A DNA stretch of 56,640 bases from Gammaproteobacteria bacterium (GCA_024280395.1 JAJRQG010000009.1:1-56640); one strand, 5' to 3'. Numbered from the stretch's first letter, positions 19,397 to 29,310 are shown. A program made the numbers and translations. Notes: a model not told the origin generated them from the letters alone.

Positions 19397-20683
19397 ATGT
19401 ACAATAATCATTATAAATATGTTTCAGAAATAATCAACCAAGGACTAGAAAAGGCCAATCTTGATGGTGTTCTGATTTACTCGGGTCATGTGAATAATTA
19501 TTTTCTAGATGACATGCCTTATGCCTTTGCCTGCAATCCGCATTTCAAATGGATGGCACCGATTACCGAAACACCGCATTGTATCATTCATTACAAACCC
19601 AATGAAAAAGCGAAACTGTACCTGTATCAACCCAAAGACTATTGGCATTCATTGGCAAAAACTCCAGAAGGTGAATGGGCAGAAAATTTTGAAATTATTT
19701 CAATTACTTGTAAGGAAGACGTGCCTGATTTTAGTGGTTTACAGAATCATGCATGGATTGGGCAAATTGATTCTTGTGAGTTTGACAACTTAAAGCACAA
19801 CCCAAGAACCTATATGGATTATGTCCACTGGCACCGAGCAATAAAAACTGATTATGAAATTGAAAATATCCGTCAAGCCAATGTTTTGGCATTAAAAGGG
19901 CACAATGCTGCTTATCAGTGTTTCAAAAAAGGCTACAGCGAATTTGAATGCCACATGGCATATATGCTTGCCACCAAGCACAACGAATACCAGTTGCCCT
20001 ATGGAAATATCGTTGCACAAAATGAAAATGGTGCAGTCCTACATTACCAACACATGCAGCGCTTTAGACAAAAGCCGGAAAACATTAAGTCCTTTTTGAT
20101 CGATGCGGGGTGTCAAGTTAATGGTTATGCATCGGACATCACACGAACTCATGCCTATGATGAAAACAGTGAATTTGCCAAGATGATTAATGCAGTTGAC
20201 AGCATGCAAATAGCAATTGGCAAGAAAGCAGTAGCAGGGACCAGTTATATTGATTTGCACACCCAAGCACACTTGATGCTATCAGAAATTTTAAGTGATT
20301 TTGATGTCATCAATTGTGATGCGCCTACCGCTCACGATACAGGCCTATCTAATGTGTTTTTACCGCATGGACTAGGTCATTATCTTGGTTTACAAGTCCA
20401 CGATATTGGCGGCCACCAATCAGATGAAGAAGGCAATATTTTGTCCCCTCCAGAATTGCACCCTTTCTTGCGATTGACCAGAACCCTTGAAGAAAACAAT
20501 GTCCTGACCATAGAACCCGGCATCTACTTTATCGACATGCTACTGGAAAAAGCCAAAGCCAGCGATATCGGCCAATACATCAACTGGAGTAGGGTTGCTG
20601 ATTTTAAACCTTATGGCGGGATTAGGATTGAGGATAATATTGTGGTTAAGAAAACTAAGTCTGTTAATTTGACTCGGGGTTAA
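19397..20683 (+). CDS. pepQ: Xaa-Pro dipeptidase PepQ
   Basis: Cleaves dipeptides with C-terminal proline; M24B metallopeptidase with two Mn ions. It is 428 residues (E. coli 443). The N-terminal creatinase-like domain has the PepQ pattern VLIYSGHVNNYFLDDMPYAF. Metal ligands appear in IDAGCQVNGYASDITRTHA (two Asp), GLGHYLGLQVHDIGG (His), TIEPGIYFI (Glu) and GGIRIEDNIVV (Glu). AAGGTG lies before the ATG. It is cytoplasmic, and divergent from the DUF4442 gene at very short distance, so promoters must overlap the neighbouring coding sequence. Confidence 0.95.
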   Translation: MYNNHYKYVSEIINQGLEKANLDGVLIYSGHVNNYFLDDMPYAFACNPHFKWMAPITETPHCIIHYKPNEKAKLYLYQPKDYWHSLAKTPEGEWAENFEIISITCKEDVPDFSGLQNHAWIGQIDSCEFDNLKHNPRTYMDYVHWHRAIKTDYEIENIRQANVLALKGHNAAYQCFKKGYSEFECHMAYMLATKHNEYQLPYGNIVAQNENGAVLHYQHMQRFRQKPENIKSFLIDAGCQVNGYASDITRTHAYDENSEFAKMINAVDSMQIAIGKKAVAGTSYIDLHTQAHLMLSEILSDFDVINCDAPTAHDTGLSNVFLPHGLGHYLGLQVHDIGGHQSDEEGNILSPPELHPFLRLTRTLEENNVLTIEPGIYFIDMLLEKAKASDIGQYINWSRVADFKPYGGIRIEDNIVVKKTKSVNLTRG

Positions 20684-20699
20684 TTGATTCCATCTTTCT

Positions 20700-20820
20700 C
20701 GTTCCCACGCTCCTGCGTGGTAATGCATAGAGATTTCAAGAAAGGCTGTTTATATTTGCTTAAGAAAGAATCAATATATCTCTAGTACCGTATGAATTAC
20801 CACGCGGAGCAAGGAAACTA
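20700..20820. repeat. MITE-like element with imperfect terminal inverted repeats
   Basis: The left end (20700-20728) and the reverse complement of the right end (20792-20819) agree at about 23 of 28 positions, centred on GCGTGGTAAT. The left end also folds on itself (CCACGC at 20705-20710 with GCGTGG at 20715-20720). The phrase CGTTCCCACGCTCCTGCGTGG is one I remember as a dispersed repeat in several gammaproteobacterial genomes. The element has no coding capacity. Confidence 0.65.
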
Positions 20821-20860
20821 GGAGCTTGTTCGAAATTAGAAAGTTTTACATTGAAACAAT

Positions 20861-20877
20861 GATGGGCGAGACCCATC
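20861..20877. repeat. Short palindromic repeat GATGGG-CGAGA-CCCATC
   Basis: A perfect 6-bp stem with a 5-base loop. GGGCGAGACCCATC also recurs, as I recall, as a dispersed palindrome in other genomes. Together with the element at 20700-20820, the 294-bp gap 20684-20977 is mostly repeat debris; the last 40 bases hold the promoter of the next gene. Confidence 0.5.
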
Positions 20878-20977
20878 TTACAAAAATACTTCCCTGTGTT
20901 ATTGCGTCAATGCGAGAGAAAGAAAGATTATTCAAGATTACCGTTGTAAACTAGAACAAACCACCTACAATACTGAA

Positions 20978-22396
20978 ATGAAAAACTATCATCTCCTACA
21001 ACAAGCTTACAACTTCGAAGATTTTGAAAAAAATGGCAAACAATTAATTGAACAGCTGTCAACTTACTTAAAAGTCCAACAATTACCCGAGTCAAAAGCC
21101 AACAATTGGCAAACTCCTGACAAAGAATTGGACTATTGGGAAAATTATCAGTTCAATGACTTAACGGGTTTTGTGGATGATTTATTGAGCCACTCCATTC
21201 ATTTGCACAATCCTAAATACATGGGTCATCAAGTTTCTGTGCCTGCTCCATTGTCTATATTGACCAATCTTGTTAGTGGTTTATTGAACAATGGTATGGC
21301 GGTGTATGAAATGGGCAAGGCAGCAACCGCTATTGAGAAATGTGTGGTGGAATTATTTTGTGAAAAAGTCGGTTATGATGAGAATTCAAACGGTGTCATG
21401 ACTTCTGGTGGAACCTTGGCTAACTTAACGGCTTTGTTGGCAGCGAGACAAGCTCTAAAAGACAGTGATATTTGGCAAGATGGTTGTCAGGAGAAATTAG
21501 CGGTATTGGTTTCAAACCAAGCCCATTATTCGATAGATCGAGCAGCGCGGGTCATGGGATTGGGAAATGATGGAGTAGTTTTGGTTCCTGTTAATCCTGG
21601 TTTTGCAATGGATAATCAAGCCTTGGAAATTAGCTATCAAAAAACTGTAGATGCTGGCTTTAAAGTCATCGCCATAGTAGGCAGTGCTTGTTCAACGGCC
21701 ACTGGTATTTATGATGATTTAGAATTTATTGGTAATTTTTGCCAAACGAATAATGTATGGTTTCACATCGATGGTGCACATGGTGGTGCTGCGGTGTTTT
21801 CAGAAAAATATAAGTCTTTATTAAAAGGCATAGAAAAAGCCGATTCCATTATTATTGACACCCATAAAATGATGATGACACCTGCTTTGTCAACAGTAGT
21901 ATTGTATAAGGACAAAGTCAAAGGTTCACAAACATTCCACCAAAAAGCCCAGTATTTATTTGAAGACAAAGGCTATGATGATCAGTGGTACAACAGTGGA
22001 TTACGGACATTTGAATGTACTAAATTTATGATGAGTTTAAAGTTTTATGTCTTGTGGAAAAGCTATGGCATCGAAATTTTTGAAGAAAACATCGATTGTT
22101 TGTATGGCTTAGGCAAAGAATTTGCACAGTTGGTTGACAAGCACCAAGATTTTGAATTGGCACTAGATCCCCAAACAAATATTGTCTGTTTTCGGTATAT
22201 GAAATCAGGGTTTGATGAATCACAACTCAATGATTTAAACAAAACCATCCGTCAATCCTTGTTAGAGGACAGTGAATTTTATATCGTTCAAGCTGTTCTT
22301 AATGATACTATTTATTTGCGCGTGACTTTAATGAACCCGTTGACAACAGGGGTTCATTTGCAAAATTTGTTAAATAAAATCACCTTAATTGCGTAA
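20978..22396 (+). CDS. PLP-dependent group II amino acid decarboxylase
   Basis: A 472-residue pyridoxal decarboxylase (PF00282-type: aspartate, diaminobutyrate, glutamate or aromatic amino acid). MTSGGTLANLTALLAAR binds the cofactor phosphate, WFHIDGAHGG contains the PLP-pyridine Asp and DTHKMMMTPA the Schiff-base Lys. Substrate cannot be fixed; NPKYMGHQVSVPAPLSIL near the N-terminus resembles the L-2,4-diaminobutyrate/aromatic type. It has no signal peptide. A TTGTAA-16-TACAAT promoter ends 6 bp before the ATG and no Shine-Dalgarno is visible, so the mRNA may be leaderless. The 3' end overlaps the convergent acyl-CoA ligase by 12 bp. Confidence 0.88.
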   Translation: MKNYHLLQQAYNFEDFEKNGKQLIEQLSTYLKVQQLPESKANNWQTPDKELDYWENYQFNDLTGFVDDLLSHSIHLHNPKYMGHQVSVPAPLSILTNLVSGLLNNGMAVYEMGKAATAIEKCVVELFCEKVGYDENSNGVMTSGGTLANLTALLAARQALKDSDIWQDGCQEKLAVLVSNQAHYSIDRAARVMGLGNDGVVLVPVNPGFAMDNQALEISYQKTVDAGFKVIAIVGSACSTATGIYDDLEFIGNFCQTNNVWFHIDGAHGGAAVFSEKYKSLLKGIEKADSIIIDTHKMMMTPALSTVVLYKDKVKGSQTFHQKAQYLFEDKGYDDQWYNSGLRTFECTKFMMSLKFYVLWKSYGIEIFEENIDCLYGLGKEFAQLVDKHQDFELALDPQTNIVCFRYMKSGFDESQLNDLNKTIRQSLLEDSEFYIVQAVLNDTIYLRVTLMNPLTTGVHLQNLLNKITLIA

Positions 22397-23929
22397 TTCT
22401 TTCTTCAAAATCTTACCCGTTGCGCTCATGGGTAAAGCATCGAGAAATTCTATTTTTCGGGGGTATTTATAACTGGCAATTTGTTTTTTGGTCCATGCCT
22501 TTAAATCTTCAGCACTGACCGACATGCCGTCATTTAATACCACAAAGGCTTTGATTTCTTCGCCCATTTGTTCATCAGGAATACCAATAACTGCCACCAA
22601 GGAAACGGCTTCGTGCTGTATCATCACTTCTTCGACTTGGCGAGGATATACATTTAATCCGCCACGAATAATCATGTCCTTGGTACGGTCTACGATAAAG
22701 TAAAAGCCATCTTCGTCTTTAATCGCCACATCTCCAGAATGCAGCCAACCATCGGTGATGGTTTCGGCATTGGCTTCGGGTCGATTGTAATAGCCTTTCA
22801 TGACGTTGTGTCCTTTGTACCACAATTCGCCTTTTTTACCTGTTGGCACTGTATTGCCCTGGTCATCGACCAATTTAACTTGTACACCCCAAATAGGCGT
22901 GCCTATAGAGCCAGACTTGCGACCGACATCAGGTTGGTTAAAGGTAACTACTGGAGATCCTTCACTCATGCCGTAACCTTCTAGAATATCAACTTTAAAT
23001 TTTTCTTTGAAATCTTTCAGTACAGCCATAGGTAGGGCTGCTCCACCTGATACAGCCAAACGTAAGTTGTCTGTAATTTTTGATACATCATTTGATTCAT
23101 CCATGCCATTAATCATGCCCCAATACATGGTCGGTACACCTGCAAACACAGTAACTTTGTGTTTGACCATTAAATTATGAGCATCATTGGCATCGAACCG
23201 TGGTAATAATATACTGTGACAGCCTTTATAAATGCCCAGATTCATTTGTACAGTCATGGCAAAAATATGAAACAAGGGTAACACTACCAATTGAACATCA
23301 TCAGGGTTAATGTGAATGAATTCTTGATTAACCATGGCATTCATCACCATATTGCTGTGGGTTAATTCTGCTCCCTTGGGTTGTCCAGTGGTGCCTGATG
23401 TGTAGACAATAATTGCCGTATCTTCTGCTGATGTAGACATAGTATCAAATTCAGGTGACATGCCATTCATTAATGAGCCCAAAGTTTTCACGTTATCAAA
23501 TGGAGATGAATCAGTTGGAACGGCCATGACATTAAAAAATTGTGTGCAACGAGGAGATTGGTTAAAGGCATCAAAGCCCATTTGTCCCATGGGTAAATCA
23601 GTTGTCCCCTGAAAACAAAAATAAGCGACGGCATGACTGTTTTCTAGGTGGTATAGAATTTCATCTTTTTTCAGCAACACGCTCAAAGGAACAACAACAC
23701 CACCCATTTTTAAAATACCGTAATATATGATGGGAAAATAAGGCAAATTCAAACAACTTAAGGCAATCTTGTCGCCTTTTTTTATACCATTGGCTATCAA
23801 TCCATTGGCTACTTGATTTGCCGCAGCATTGATTTGTGCAAAAGTCAGAGTGGTATCCATAAAAGTAAATGCAGGTTTGTCGGCATATTTTATGGCGCTG
23901 TCGTCTAAAAACGAAGTGATGTTAAGCAT
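22385..23929 (-). CDS. AMP-dependent fatty acid-CoA ligase (FadD-type)
   Basis: Activates a carboxylic acid, probably a fatty acid, to its CoA thioester through an acyl-AMP. It is 514 residues with the full ANL-family set: the P-loop VYTSGTTGQPKGAELTH, GYGMSEGSPV (A5), DGWLHSGDVAIKDEDGFYFIVDRTKDMI (A7-A8 hinge) and the catalytic Lys near the C-terminus in MSATGKILKKELR. Chain length cannot be told. A GGGGACACC ribosome site precedes the ATG. It is a monocistronic-looking gene, convergent with and overlapping the decarboxylase by 12 bp. Confidence 0.92.
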   Translation of the reverse strand: MLNITSFLDDSAIKYADKPAFTFMDTTLTFAQINAAANQVANGLIANGIKKGDKIALSCLNLPYFPIIYYGILKMGGVVVPLSVLLKKDEILYHLENSHAVAYFCFQGTTDLPMGQMGFDAFNQSPRCTQFFNVMAVPTDSSPFDNVKTLGSLMNGMSPEFDTMSTSAEDTAIIVYTSGTTGQPKGAELTHSNMVMNAMVNQEFIHINPDDVQLVVLPLFHIFAMTVQMNLGIYKGCHSILLPRFDANDAHNLMVKHKVTVFAGVPTMYWGMINGMDESNDVSKITDNLRLAVSGGAALPMAVLKDFKEKFKVDILEGYGMSEGSPVVTFNQPDVGRKSGSIGTPIWGVQVKLVDDQGNTVPTGKKGELWYKGHNVMKGYYNRPEANAETITDGWLHSGDVAIKDEDGFYFIVDRTKDMIIRGGLNVYPRQVEEVMIQHEAVSLVAVIGIPDEQMGEEIKAFVVLNDGMSVSAEDLKAWTKKQIASYKYPRKIEFLDALPMSATGKILKKELRN

Positions 23930-24022
23930 TGGTGTCCCCTAATGATTTAACTTTATAATAAACCAATTTGGTAAATTAATAAATACATATTCAGAATTAA
24001 TTCGAAAGGGGGTAAAGTCAGA

Positions 24023-25138
24023 TTATTCGGTAGGATTTTCTAGGTCTAGTTCGGTAGAAGAATCATCATTTGGAAAATCAATAGCCACATTCTCCACAGT
24101 TTGGTGAGTAATTGGGGTTGCCAATGACAAGTTAAACTCTTCTTGCAAGTAAAATGCTACGCGATTGATACAATAACGGGCTGATTTAAGTTGATAGATG
24201 TTATCCAGGTGATAGTGTAATCTCCAGACAATCGCGTGATCTCCAGTTTCAACAAGCAATATTTTGGGTTTCTTTTCTAAAGTTAACGCACTGCTTTTTT
24301 CACAGGAGACTTCCCATACTTTTTCAAAGAAATCTTCGACTTGTTTTGTTGGTGTGTTATACCCGATTTTGTATTCAATGTAGTCGTTCCAGCCGGTTTG
24401 CCCAGCCCGGTTTAAGATTTCTATTTTTGTGGTTCTCAGTTTTGAATTGGGGATGACGATTTTGTGTTTTTGTACCAAGTCTCTAAATGTGGTTTGGGTC
24501 AATGAAATTTTACGAGTAACTGCCAAAATATCGTACTCTGGGATTCGGCAAATCACACCCGGTTCTAAATCGTGATTGTACAACATAATCAAGCCGTGCA
24601 CACTGTCTATGGCCCAAGCATCCTTGGTAGCAAACAGAATAACCAACAGTCCACCTAGTACGCCTGTAGCTTGTAGCCAGCTAGTTACGTTCCAAATATT
24701 GACCAGCAATAAAATACCAGCAATAATGGTTAATGCTATAATGATGATATACATCATTTCGGATTTATAGGTGCTGGAGGAAATTTCTTCCCCGTCAATG
24801 TTTTTTTCTTTGCCATAGTGTTGTAACGCCCAGGCATGAGAAAATTGGATAAATAGGTATGAAATCAATAACACTAAACCTGTTTGGGAGAGTTGTAGTA
24901 ACCATTGATTGTTTTTAGTTGTACCATTGAACAGGGCGTCAACAACATAGATCATCAACAATAAGAAATTCAAGAACCGAAGCCACCGTATTCGGCTTTT
25001 GTTTTTGTCTTCATCATCGGTAGGTTTTACAATGTATTTGAAAATGACACCAGATAAGATAAAAAACAGCAGGTTGAGTACAATTGCGGATTTGCCAAAG
25101 TTGGACAAATGCTGAAAGTATTCTTGAATGTAAATCAT
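24023..25138 (-). CDS. MscS-family mechanosensitive channel-like protein
   Basis: A 371-residue membrane protein with four to five predicted helices (about 15-35, 50-65, 83-103, 128-148 and 153-170), then a pore-like helix and beta domain: TGVLGGLLVILFATKDAWAIDSVHGLIMLYNHDLEPGVICRI resembles the MscS TM3-beta junction (G-L-x-x-A...D-x-x-x-G-x-x-I). The C-terminal alpha/beta domain carries KIVIPNSKLRTTKIEILNR, typical of MscS. Its role is presumably osmotic release. The start overlaps the stop of the DedA/LssY fusion gene by 4 bp (25135-25138), so it is the second gene of that operon. Confidence 0.85.
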   Translation of the reverse strand: MIYIQEYFQHLSNFGKSAIVLNLLFFILSGVIFKYIVKPTDDEDKNKSRIRWLRFLNFLLLMIYVVDALFNGTTKNNQWLLQLSQTGLVLLISYLFIQFSHAWALQHYGKEKNIDGEEISSSTYKSEMMYIIIIALTIIAGILLLVNIWNVTSWLQATGVLGGLLVILFATKDAWAIDSVHGLIMLYNHDLEPGVICRIPEYDILAVTRKISLTQTTFRDLVQKHKIVIPNSKLRTTKIEILNRAGQTGWNDYIEYKIGYNTPTKQVEDFFEKVWEVSCEKSSALTLEKKPKILLVETGDHAIVWRLHYHLDNIYQLKSARYCINRVAFYLQEEFNLSLATPITHQTVENVAIDFPNDDSSTELDLENPTE

Positions 25139-27066
25139 GGTATCTCCTTAACCTGAAGAAAGTATTGTTGGTTATTTTTATTAAACACAATGAAATTGTT
25201 GTTATTCAATAATTGGATAAAACTTTCAATTGCAGAATTGTCTTCAAAGCTTTTCCAAAAAGTCAGCCCGTATTTGGTGATTATTTCATGGTTGCTGACA
25301 TGTCCTGCATACACTTTGTCTTTTGATTCTCCAATAACAATGGGTTGTTGCCATAAATGAAGAGCCAATAATAGCTTGTCTTTGCGTTTAGAAAAAATAA
25401 CTGACTCAATCTTACCATTGTTGGTGGTAGGGATAATTGCAATGTTTTTGCTATTCTTATCGGTGCTGGCAGCCGTCCAAATATCCTTCCATGCTTTGGG
25501 AGTAATGGTTTTCCAGCCCTGGGATTTCAATTGCTTAGATAATATGGCTAAATCGCCTTTGTAATGGATTTGGAAAGCCTGTTTGGGTCTGTTTAGCCAA
25601 TCATTGCGTTCTTCTAATTTACTGTTTGTCCACTGTTGAGTACTTATTTTTTTAAATATTGGATTGGGAACTTGTTTTAATTCTTGTGCGAAGAAAATCA
25701 AAACAATCACAATTAAAACACCTTGAAAACTAAAGAAAATGGCAGAAACAGGCCAGCCGAGAAATTGCTTTCTCGTCCTCATGCGATAAGCAATGGCCAC
25801 CACAGATGCCCAGAGAATCGCACTAAAAATTGAAATAAGCACCACACCCAATGATTTTTGTAAAAAGAACAATTGAGCAAACGATGTCATCGCTATTAAT
25901 AATGTCGCTAGAGTATAGGGCCAACTGCGTGCTTTGTGTGGCAGTGCTCCTGAAATCAAAGCAGACCAAAATGAAATAACACAGATAAACCATGTCAAAT
26001 GATGGAATCCAAACCATTGTTTTTCAAACTCACTTGAAAAATAATTGATAAACAAAGCCAGTATATAACCTGTTACCACAATAAATGCCCAATGACCTGC
26101 AGCGGTTTCTTTTTTTCTTCTTATTAACCAAATAAAAACCAATACGCTGGGGATTATAATGGTTAGATCATGTGTTGCCGCGAGTATAAATAGCATGACA
26201 GGTTCGGTCCAATCGGTATGAAATGCCTGCATAAATGTATTGACAGAAATGGACCAGTCGCCAATGGTATTGCTATTGAGTATGAAGAACAAGGATGTTA
26301 TGGTCAATGCAATGATGAATGTTGCCATCAATGCCAAAGAACCTTTTTCAGGTTTTCTCGGGTCTATTAAACCAGAAGTAAGTTTGCCTATATGAGGGTG
26401 TTTCTGTGTCCAAACTAAGACATTACTCAGCATTTTATGTGTTCTTGGTAATAGAAATCCATAAAGCAATTGGATAAGCCAATAAACCAGCGCCACTGTA
26501 GCTACAAATATCAGTACCAATATAGCCAACTTACCAGCCACTTTGGATAGCGCACCCATGGCATTACCAAATAACATGCCGGGCAATAGATAAAAGGGAG
26601 ACCATAAAATAGCGGCAATGGTACTGACCATCAAGTATTTTTTTAGTGGCATCTCCATCATGCCTGCGATTGCGGGAATAATGGGTCTTACTAATCCCAC
26701 GAAACGTCCAATAAAGACACTGAGAATCCCCCACTTGGTAAAAAAGCTTTGCCCCTGTTCGATTAATTTGGGAAATTTGTACATGGGCCAAATCTTTAAT
26801 AGGCCTTTTTTGTAGTGGTGACCAATCCAAAAACTTATGCCGTCACCTACAAAAGCACCCAGTGAAGCAGTAATCCAAGCCGTATAAAAATCAACAACAC
26901 CCAAACCAACCAATGTCCCAAGTCCGACCAATATAGCGGCACCTGGCAGTAATATACCGACCAATAACAGTGATTCTCCCAAGGCCACAAGAAAGATTAA
27001 CCAGCCCGTAGCGTTAGGGTGCAGTTGCACCCAATCCAAAACCGTTTGTAGCCAAGACGCTTCCAT
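25135..27066 (-). CDS. DedA - degenerate PAP2 - LssY-C fusion membrane protein
   Basis: A 643-residue protein of three parts. Residues about 1-215 are a DedA (SNARE-associated, lipid scramblase-like) domain with ALGESLLLVGILLPG, GDGISFWIGHH and FIGRFVGLVRPIIPAIAG. About 240-445 have the helix pattern of a PAP2 phosphatase, but the usual K-x6-R-P, PSGH and S-R-x5-H catalytic motifs are replaced (for example KSLGVVLISI where S-R-x-x-L-G-V-H is expected), so catalysis is doubtful. About 465-640 are a soluble region like the LssY C-terminal domain. DedA/PAP2/LssY fusions are known; the loss of PAP2 residues is what I see here. The next gene is the MscS-like channel (4-bp overlap). Confidence 0.85.
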   Translation of the reverse strand: MEASWLQTVLDWVQLHPNATGWLIFLVALGESLLLVGILLPGAAILVGLGTLVGLGVVDFYTAWITASLGAFVGDGISFWIGHHYKKGLLKIWPMYKFPKLIEQGQSFFTKWGILSVFIGRFVGLVRPIIPAIAGMMEMPLKKYLMVSTIAAILWSPFYLLPGMLFGNAMGALSKVAGKLAILVLIFVATVALVYWLIQLLYGFLLPRTHKMLSNVLVWTQKHPHIGKLTSGLIDPRKPEKGSLALMATFIIALTITSLFFILNSNTIGDWSISVNTFMQAFHTDWTEPVMLFILAATHDLTIIIPSVLVFIWLIRRKKETAAGHWAFIVVTGYILALFINYFSSEFEKQWFGFHHLTWFICVISFWSALISGALPHKARSWPYTLATLLIAMTSFAQLFFLQKSLGVVLISIFSAILWASVVAIAYRMRTRKQFLGWPVSAIFFSFQGVLIVIVLIFFAQELKQVPNPIFKKISTQQWTNSKLEERNDWLNRPKQAFQIHYKGDLAILSKQLKSQGWKTITPKAWKDIWTAASTDKNSKNIAIIPTTNNGKIESVIFSKRKDKLLLALHLWQQPIVIGESKDKVYAGHVSNHEIITKYGLTFWKSFEDNSAIESFIQLLNNNNFIVFNKNNQQYFLQVKEIP

Positions 27067-27088
27067 AAGTTTTACACAATTTTCTCAG

Positions 27089-28366
27089 TTATAGTTCAGA
27101 AAAAGCGAACGTAGCCGCTTTTAAAGTTTTGCTCAAAGTTACTTCGTCATGGGTGGACGAGACAAAGGCTGCTTCATATGCAGAGGGCCCAAAATAGACT
27201 CCCTGATTTAACATTTTGTGGAAAAAAACTTTAAACCTTTCTTCATCACATGATGAAATATCAACGAAATTATTGATGGTATCCTGTTCAGTAAAGAACA
27301 TGCCAAACATGCCACCTACATTTACCGTATGAAATGGAATATTATTTTGTTGGGCAATTTCATTTAATCCATCAACTAAATTCTGAGTTTTAACTCCCAA
27401 GTCAGTGTAAAACCCTTGTTTAGAAATAATATCCAGCATCACAGAACCAGCCGTCATAGCAACAGGGTTTCCTGATAATGTGCCTGCTTGATAGACTGGC
27501 CCAAGTGGCGCAATGTGTGACATAATATCTTTGCGTCCACCAAATGCCCCAACGGGTAATCCGCCACCTATTACTTTGCCAAATGTAGATAAATCAGGGG
27601 TAATGCCATACAGTTCTTGTGCACCACCTAGAGCCACACGAAAACCTGTCATGACCTCATCAAAGATGAGCAAGGTTCCATATTTGTCACACAAATCACG
27701 CATGCCTTGAAGGTAGCCATCAACTGGTAGGATCATATTCATGTTGCCCGCAATCGGTTCAACAATAATAGCAGCGACATCATCACCGTGTTGTTTCATG
27801 AGGGCTTCCAGCGCCTCTAAATCATTATAGGGTGCGGTTAATGTTAAGTCGGCAACAGCCGATGGAACACCTGGGGAACCAGGTATACCCAAAGTTAAAA
27901 CGCCACTGCCTGCTTTGACTAGAAATGAGTCCGCATGTCCATGATAGCAACCTTCAAATTTAATGATTTTATCACGTTTAGTAAAACCTCGAGCCAAACG
28001 TATAGCGCTCATGGTGGCCTCAGTTCCAGAATTCACCATACGCACCATGTCCATAGATGGAATAATATTACACAATTTTTCCGCGACGGTTACTTCTTGT
28101 TCGGTTGGTGTGCCAAAACTCATGCCATTGTCGACAGCCTTGTGAACAGCTTTTAAGACTTTTTTATTACAATGGCCTGCAATCATCGGCCCCCAAGAAC
28201 CGATATAATCGATATATTCTTTGTCATCCACATCATAAATATAAGGCCCATTGGCCTTTTTTATAAACAAGGGATCACCGCCGACGCCTTTGAATGCACG
28301 TACTGGTGAATTGACACCACCTGGGATGAATTGTTGGGCTTTAGCAAATAAATCGTGATTGTTCAT
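27089..28366 (-). CDS. hemL: Glutamate-1-semialdehyde 2,1-aminomutase
   Basis: Makes 5-aminolevulinate in the C5 heme pathway. It is 425 residues from the ATG whose complement is at 28364-28366, matching E. coli (426); a longer frame to 28432 adds an unrelated hydrophobic stretch and is rejected. Motifs: [52 protein letters not shown] and the PLP Lys264 in [18 protein letters not shown]. It is divergent from purU with a 22-bp palindrome between them. Confidence 0.97.
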   Translation of the reverse strand: MNNHDLFAKAQQFIPGGVNSPVRAFKGVGGDPLFIKKANGPYIYDVDDKEYIDYIGSWGPMIAGHCNKKVLKAVHKAVDNGMSFGTPTEQEVTVAEKLCNIIPSMDMVRMVNSGTEATMSAIRLARGFTKRDKIIKFEGCYHGHADSFLVKAGSGVLTLGIPGSPGVPSAVADLTLTAPYNDLEALEALMKQHGDDVAAIIVEPIAGNMNMILPVDGYLQGMRDLCDKYGTLLIFDEVMTGFRVALGGAQELYGITPDLSTFGKVIGGGLPVGAFGGRKDIMSHIAPLGPVYQAGTLSGNPVAMTAGSVMLDIISKQGFYTDLGVKTQNLVDGLNEIAQQNNIPFHTVNVGGMFGMFFTEQDTINNFVDISSCDEERFKVFFHKMLNQGVYFGPSAYEAAFVSSTHDEVTLSKTLKAATFAFSEL

Positions 28367-28379
28367 TGTATTTATAATT

Positions 28380-28401
28380 CTTATAAAAATGTTATTATAA
28401 G
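28380..28401. promoter_or_regulatory. Palindrome between hemL and purU
   Basis: CTTATAA (28380-28386) pairs with TTATAAG (28395-28401) around an 8-base centre. It lies in the middle of the 75-bp divergent intergenic region and may be an operator, or simply overlapping AT-rich promoter elements. Confidence 0.35.
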
Positions 28402-28441
28402 TGTTCTTGAAATATAATGACATTTTTATCATGAACAGTTT

Positions 28442-29278
28442 ATGAAAAATATTGCACGCATATTGATTGATTGTAAAGATGCCAAAGGCTTGGTTTATCA
28501 GGTTTCTAAAGTTTTTTTTGAAAGAAGTTTAAATATCGACAGCAATCAAGAATTTGTAGACAAGCAAGTGAGTAAATTTTTCATGCGCTCGGTGGTCAGT
28601 GGTGACTTTGAAGTCAGCGAACTGGAATCTGCGATACAAGAAATCCTGCCTGAAAATGCCCATTTGCGTGTAATAGCACCTGAAAAGAAAAAAATTATTT
28701 TGTTAGTGACCAAAGAATCTCATGCTCTGGGCGATATATTGATTCGACATTCAGCAGGAGAATTGGATGCAAATATTCAAGCTGTTATCGGTAATCACAA
28801 GACCTTAGAACAATTGGTGAAACGTTTTGATATTCCATTTCACCACATTCCAGCAGAGGGCATGGACAGACAAACCCATGAAAAAAATGTGATGGCAGTT
28901 ATTAACCAATACCACTTTGACTTTTTGGTTTTGGCCAAGTACATGCGCATATTAACCCAAAACTTTGTGGACAACTATGCACAAAAAATCATTAACATTC
29001 ATCACTCATTCTTACCCGCATTTATTGGAGCCAATCCCTACAAACAAGCCTTTGAACGTGGTGTAAAAATCATCGGTGCAACCGCTCATTTTGTCACCAG
29101 CGATTTGGATGAAGGCCCTATCATCGCACAAAATATTATCCCAGTGAACCACCGTTTTGATTGGAAGGATATGCAAAGAGCAGGGCGCGATGTAGAAAAA
29201 GCTGTTTTGTCCAGAGCATTGTCATTGGTGCTAAATGACAGGGTGTTTATTCATGGCAATAAGACCATTGTTTTTTAA
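28442..29278 (+). CDS. purU: Formyltetrahydrofolate deformylase
   Basis: Hydrolyses 10-formyl-THF to formate and THF, balancing one-carbon pools and feeding PurT. It has 278 residues (E. coli 280). An N-terminal ACT domain (about 1-75, [19 protein letters not shown]) precedes the formyltransferase fold with the catalytic [17 protein letters not shown] (Asn and His) and [17 protein letters not shown] (catalytic Asp). The C-terminal [24 protein letters not shown] is typical. The ATG at 28442 lies 75 bp from divergent hemL. Confidence 0.95.
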   Translation: MKNIARILIDCKDAKGLVYQVSKVFFERSLNIDSNQEFVDKQVSKFFMRSVVSGDFEVSELESAIQEILPENAHLRVIAPEKKKIILLVTKESHALGDILIRHSAGELDANIQAVIGNHKTLEQLVKRFDIPFHHIPAEGMDRQTHEKNVMAVINQYHFDFLVLAKYMRILTQNFVDNYAQKIINIHHSFLPAFIGANPYKQAFERGVKIIGATAHFVTSDLDEGPIIAQNIIPVNHRFDWKDMQRAGRDVEKAVLSRALSLVLNDRVFIHGNKTIVF

Positions 29279-29310
29279 ACAGCCCATTAAGGTGAAAAGG
29301 GTATTGATAT

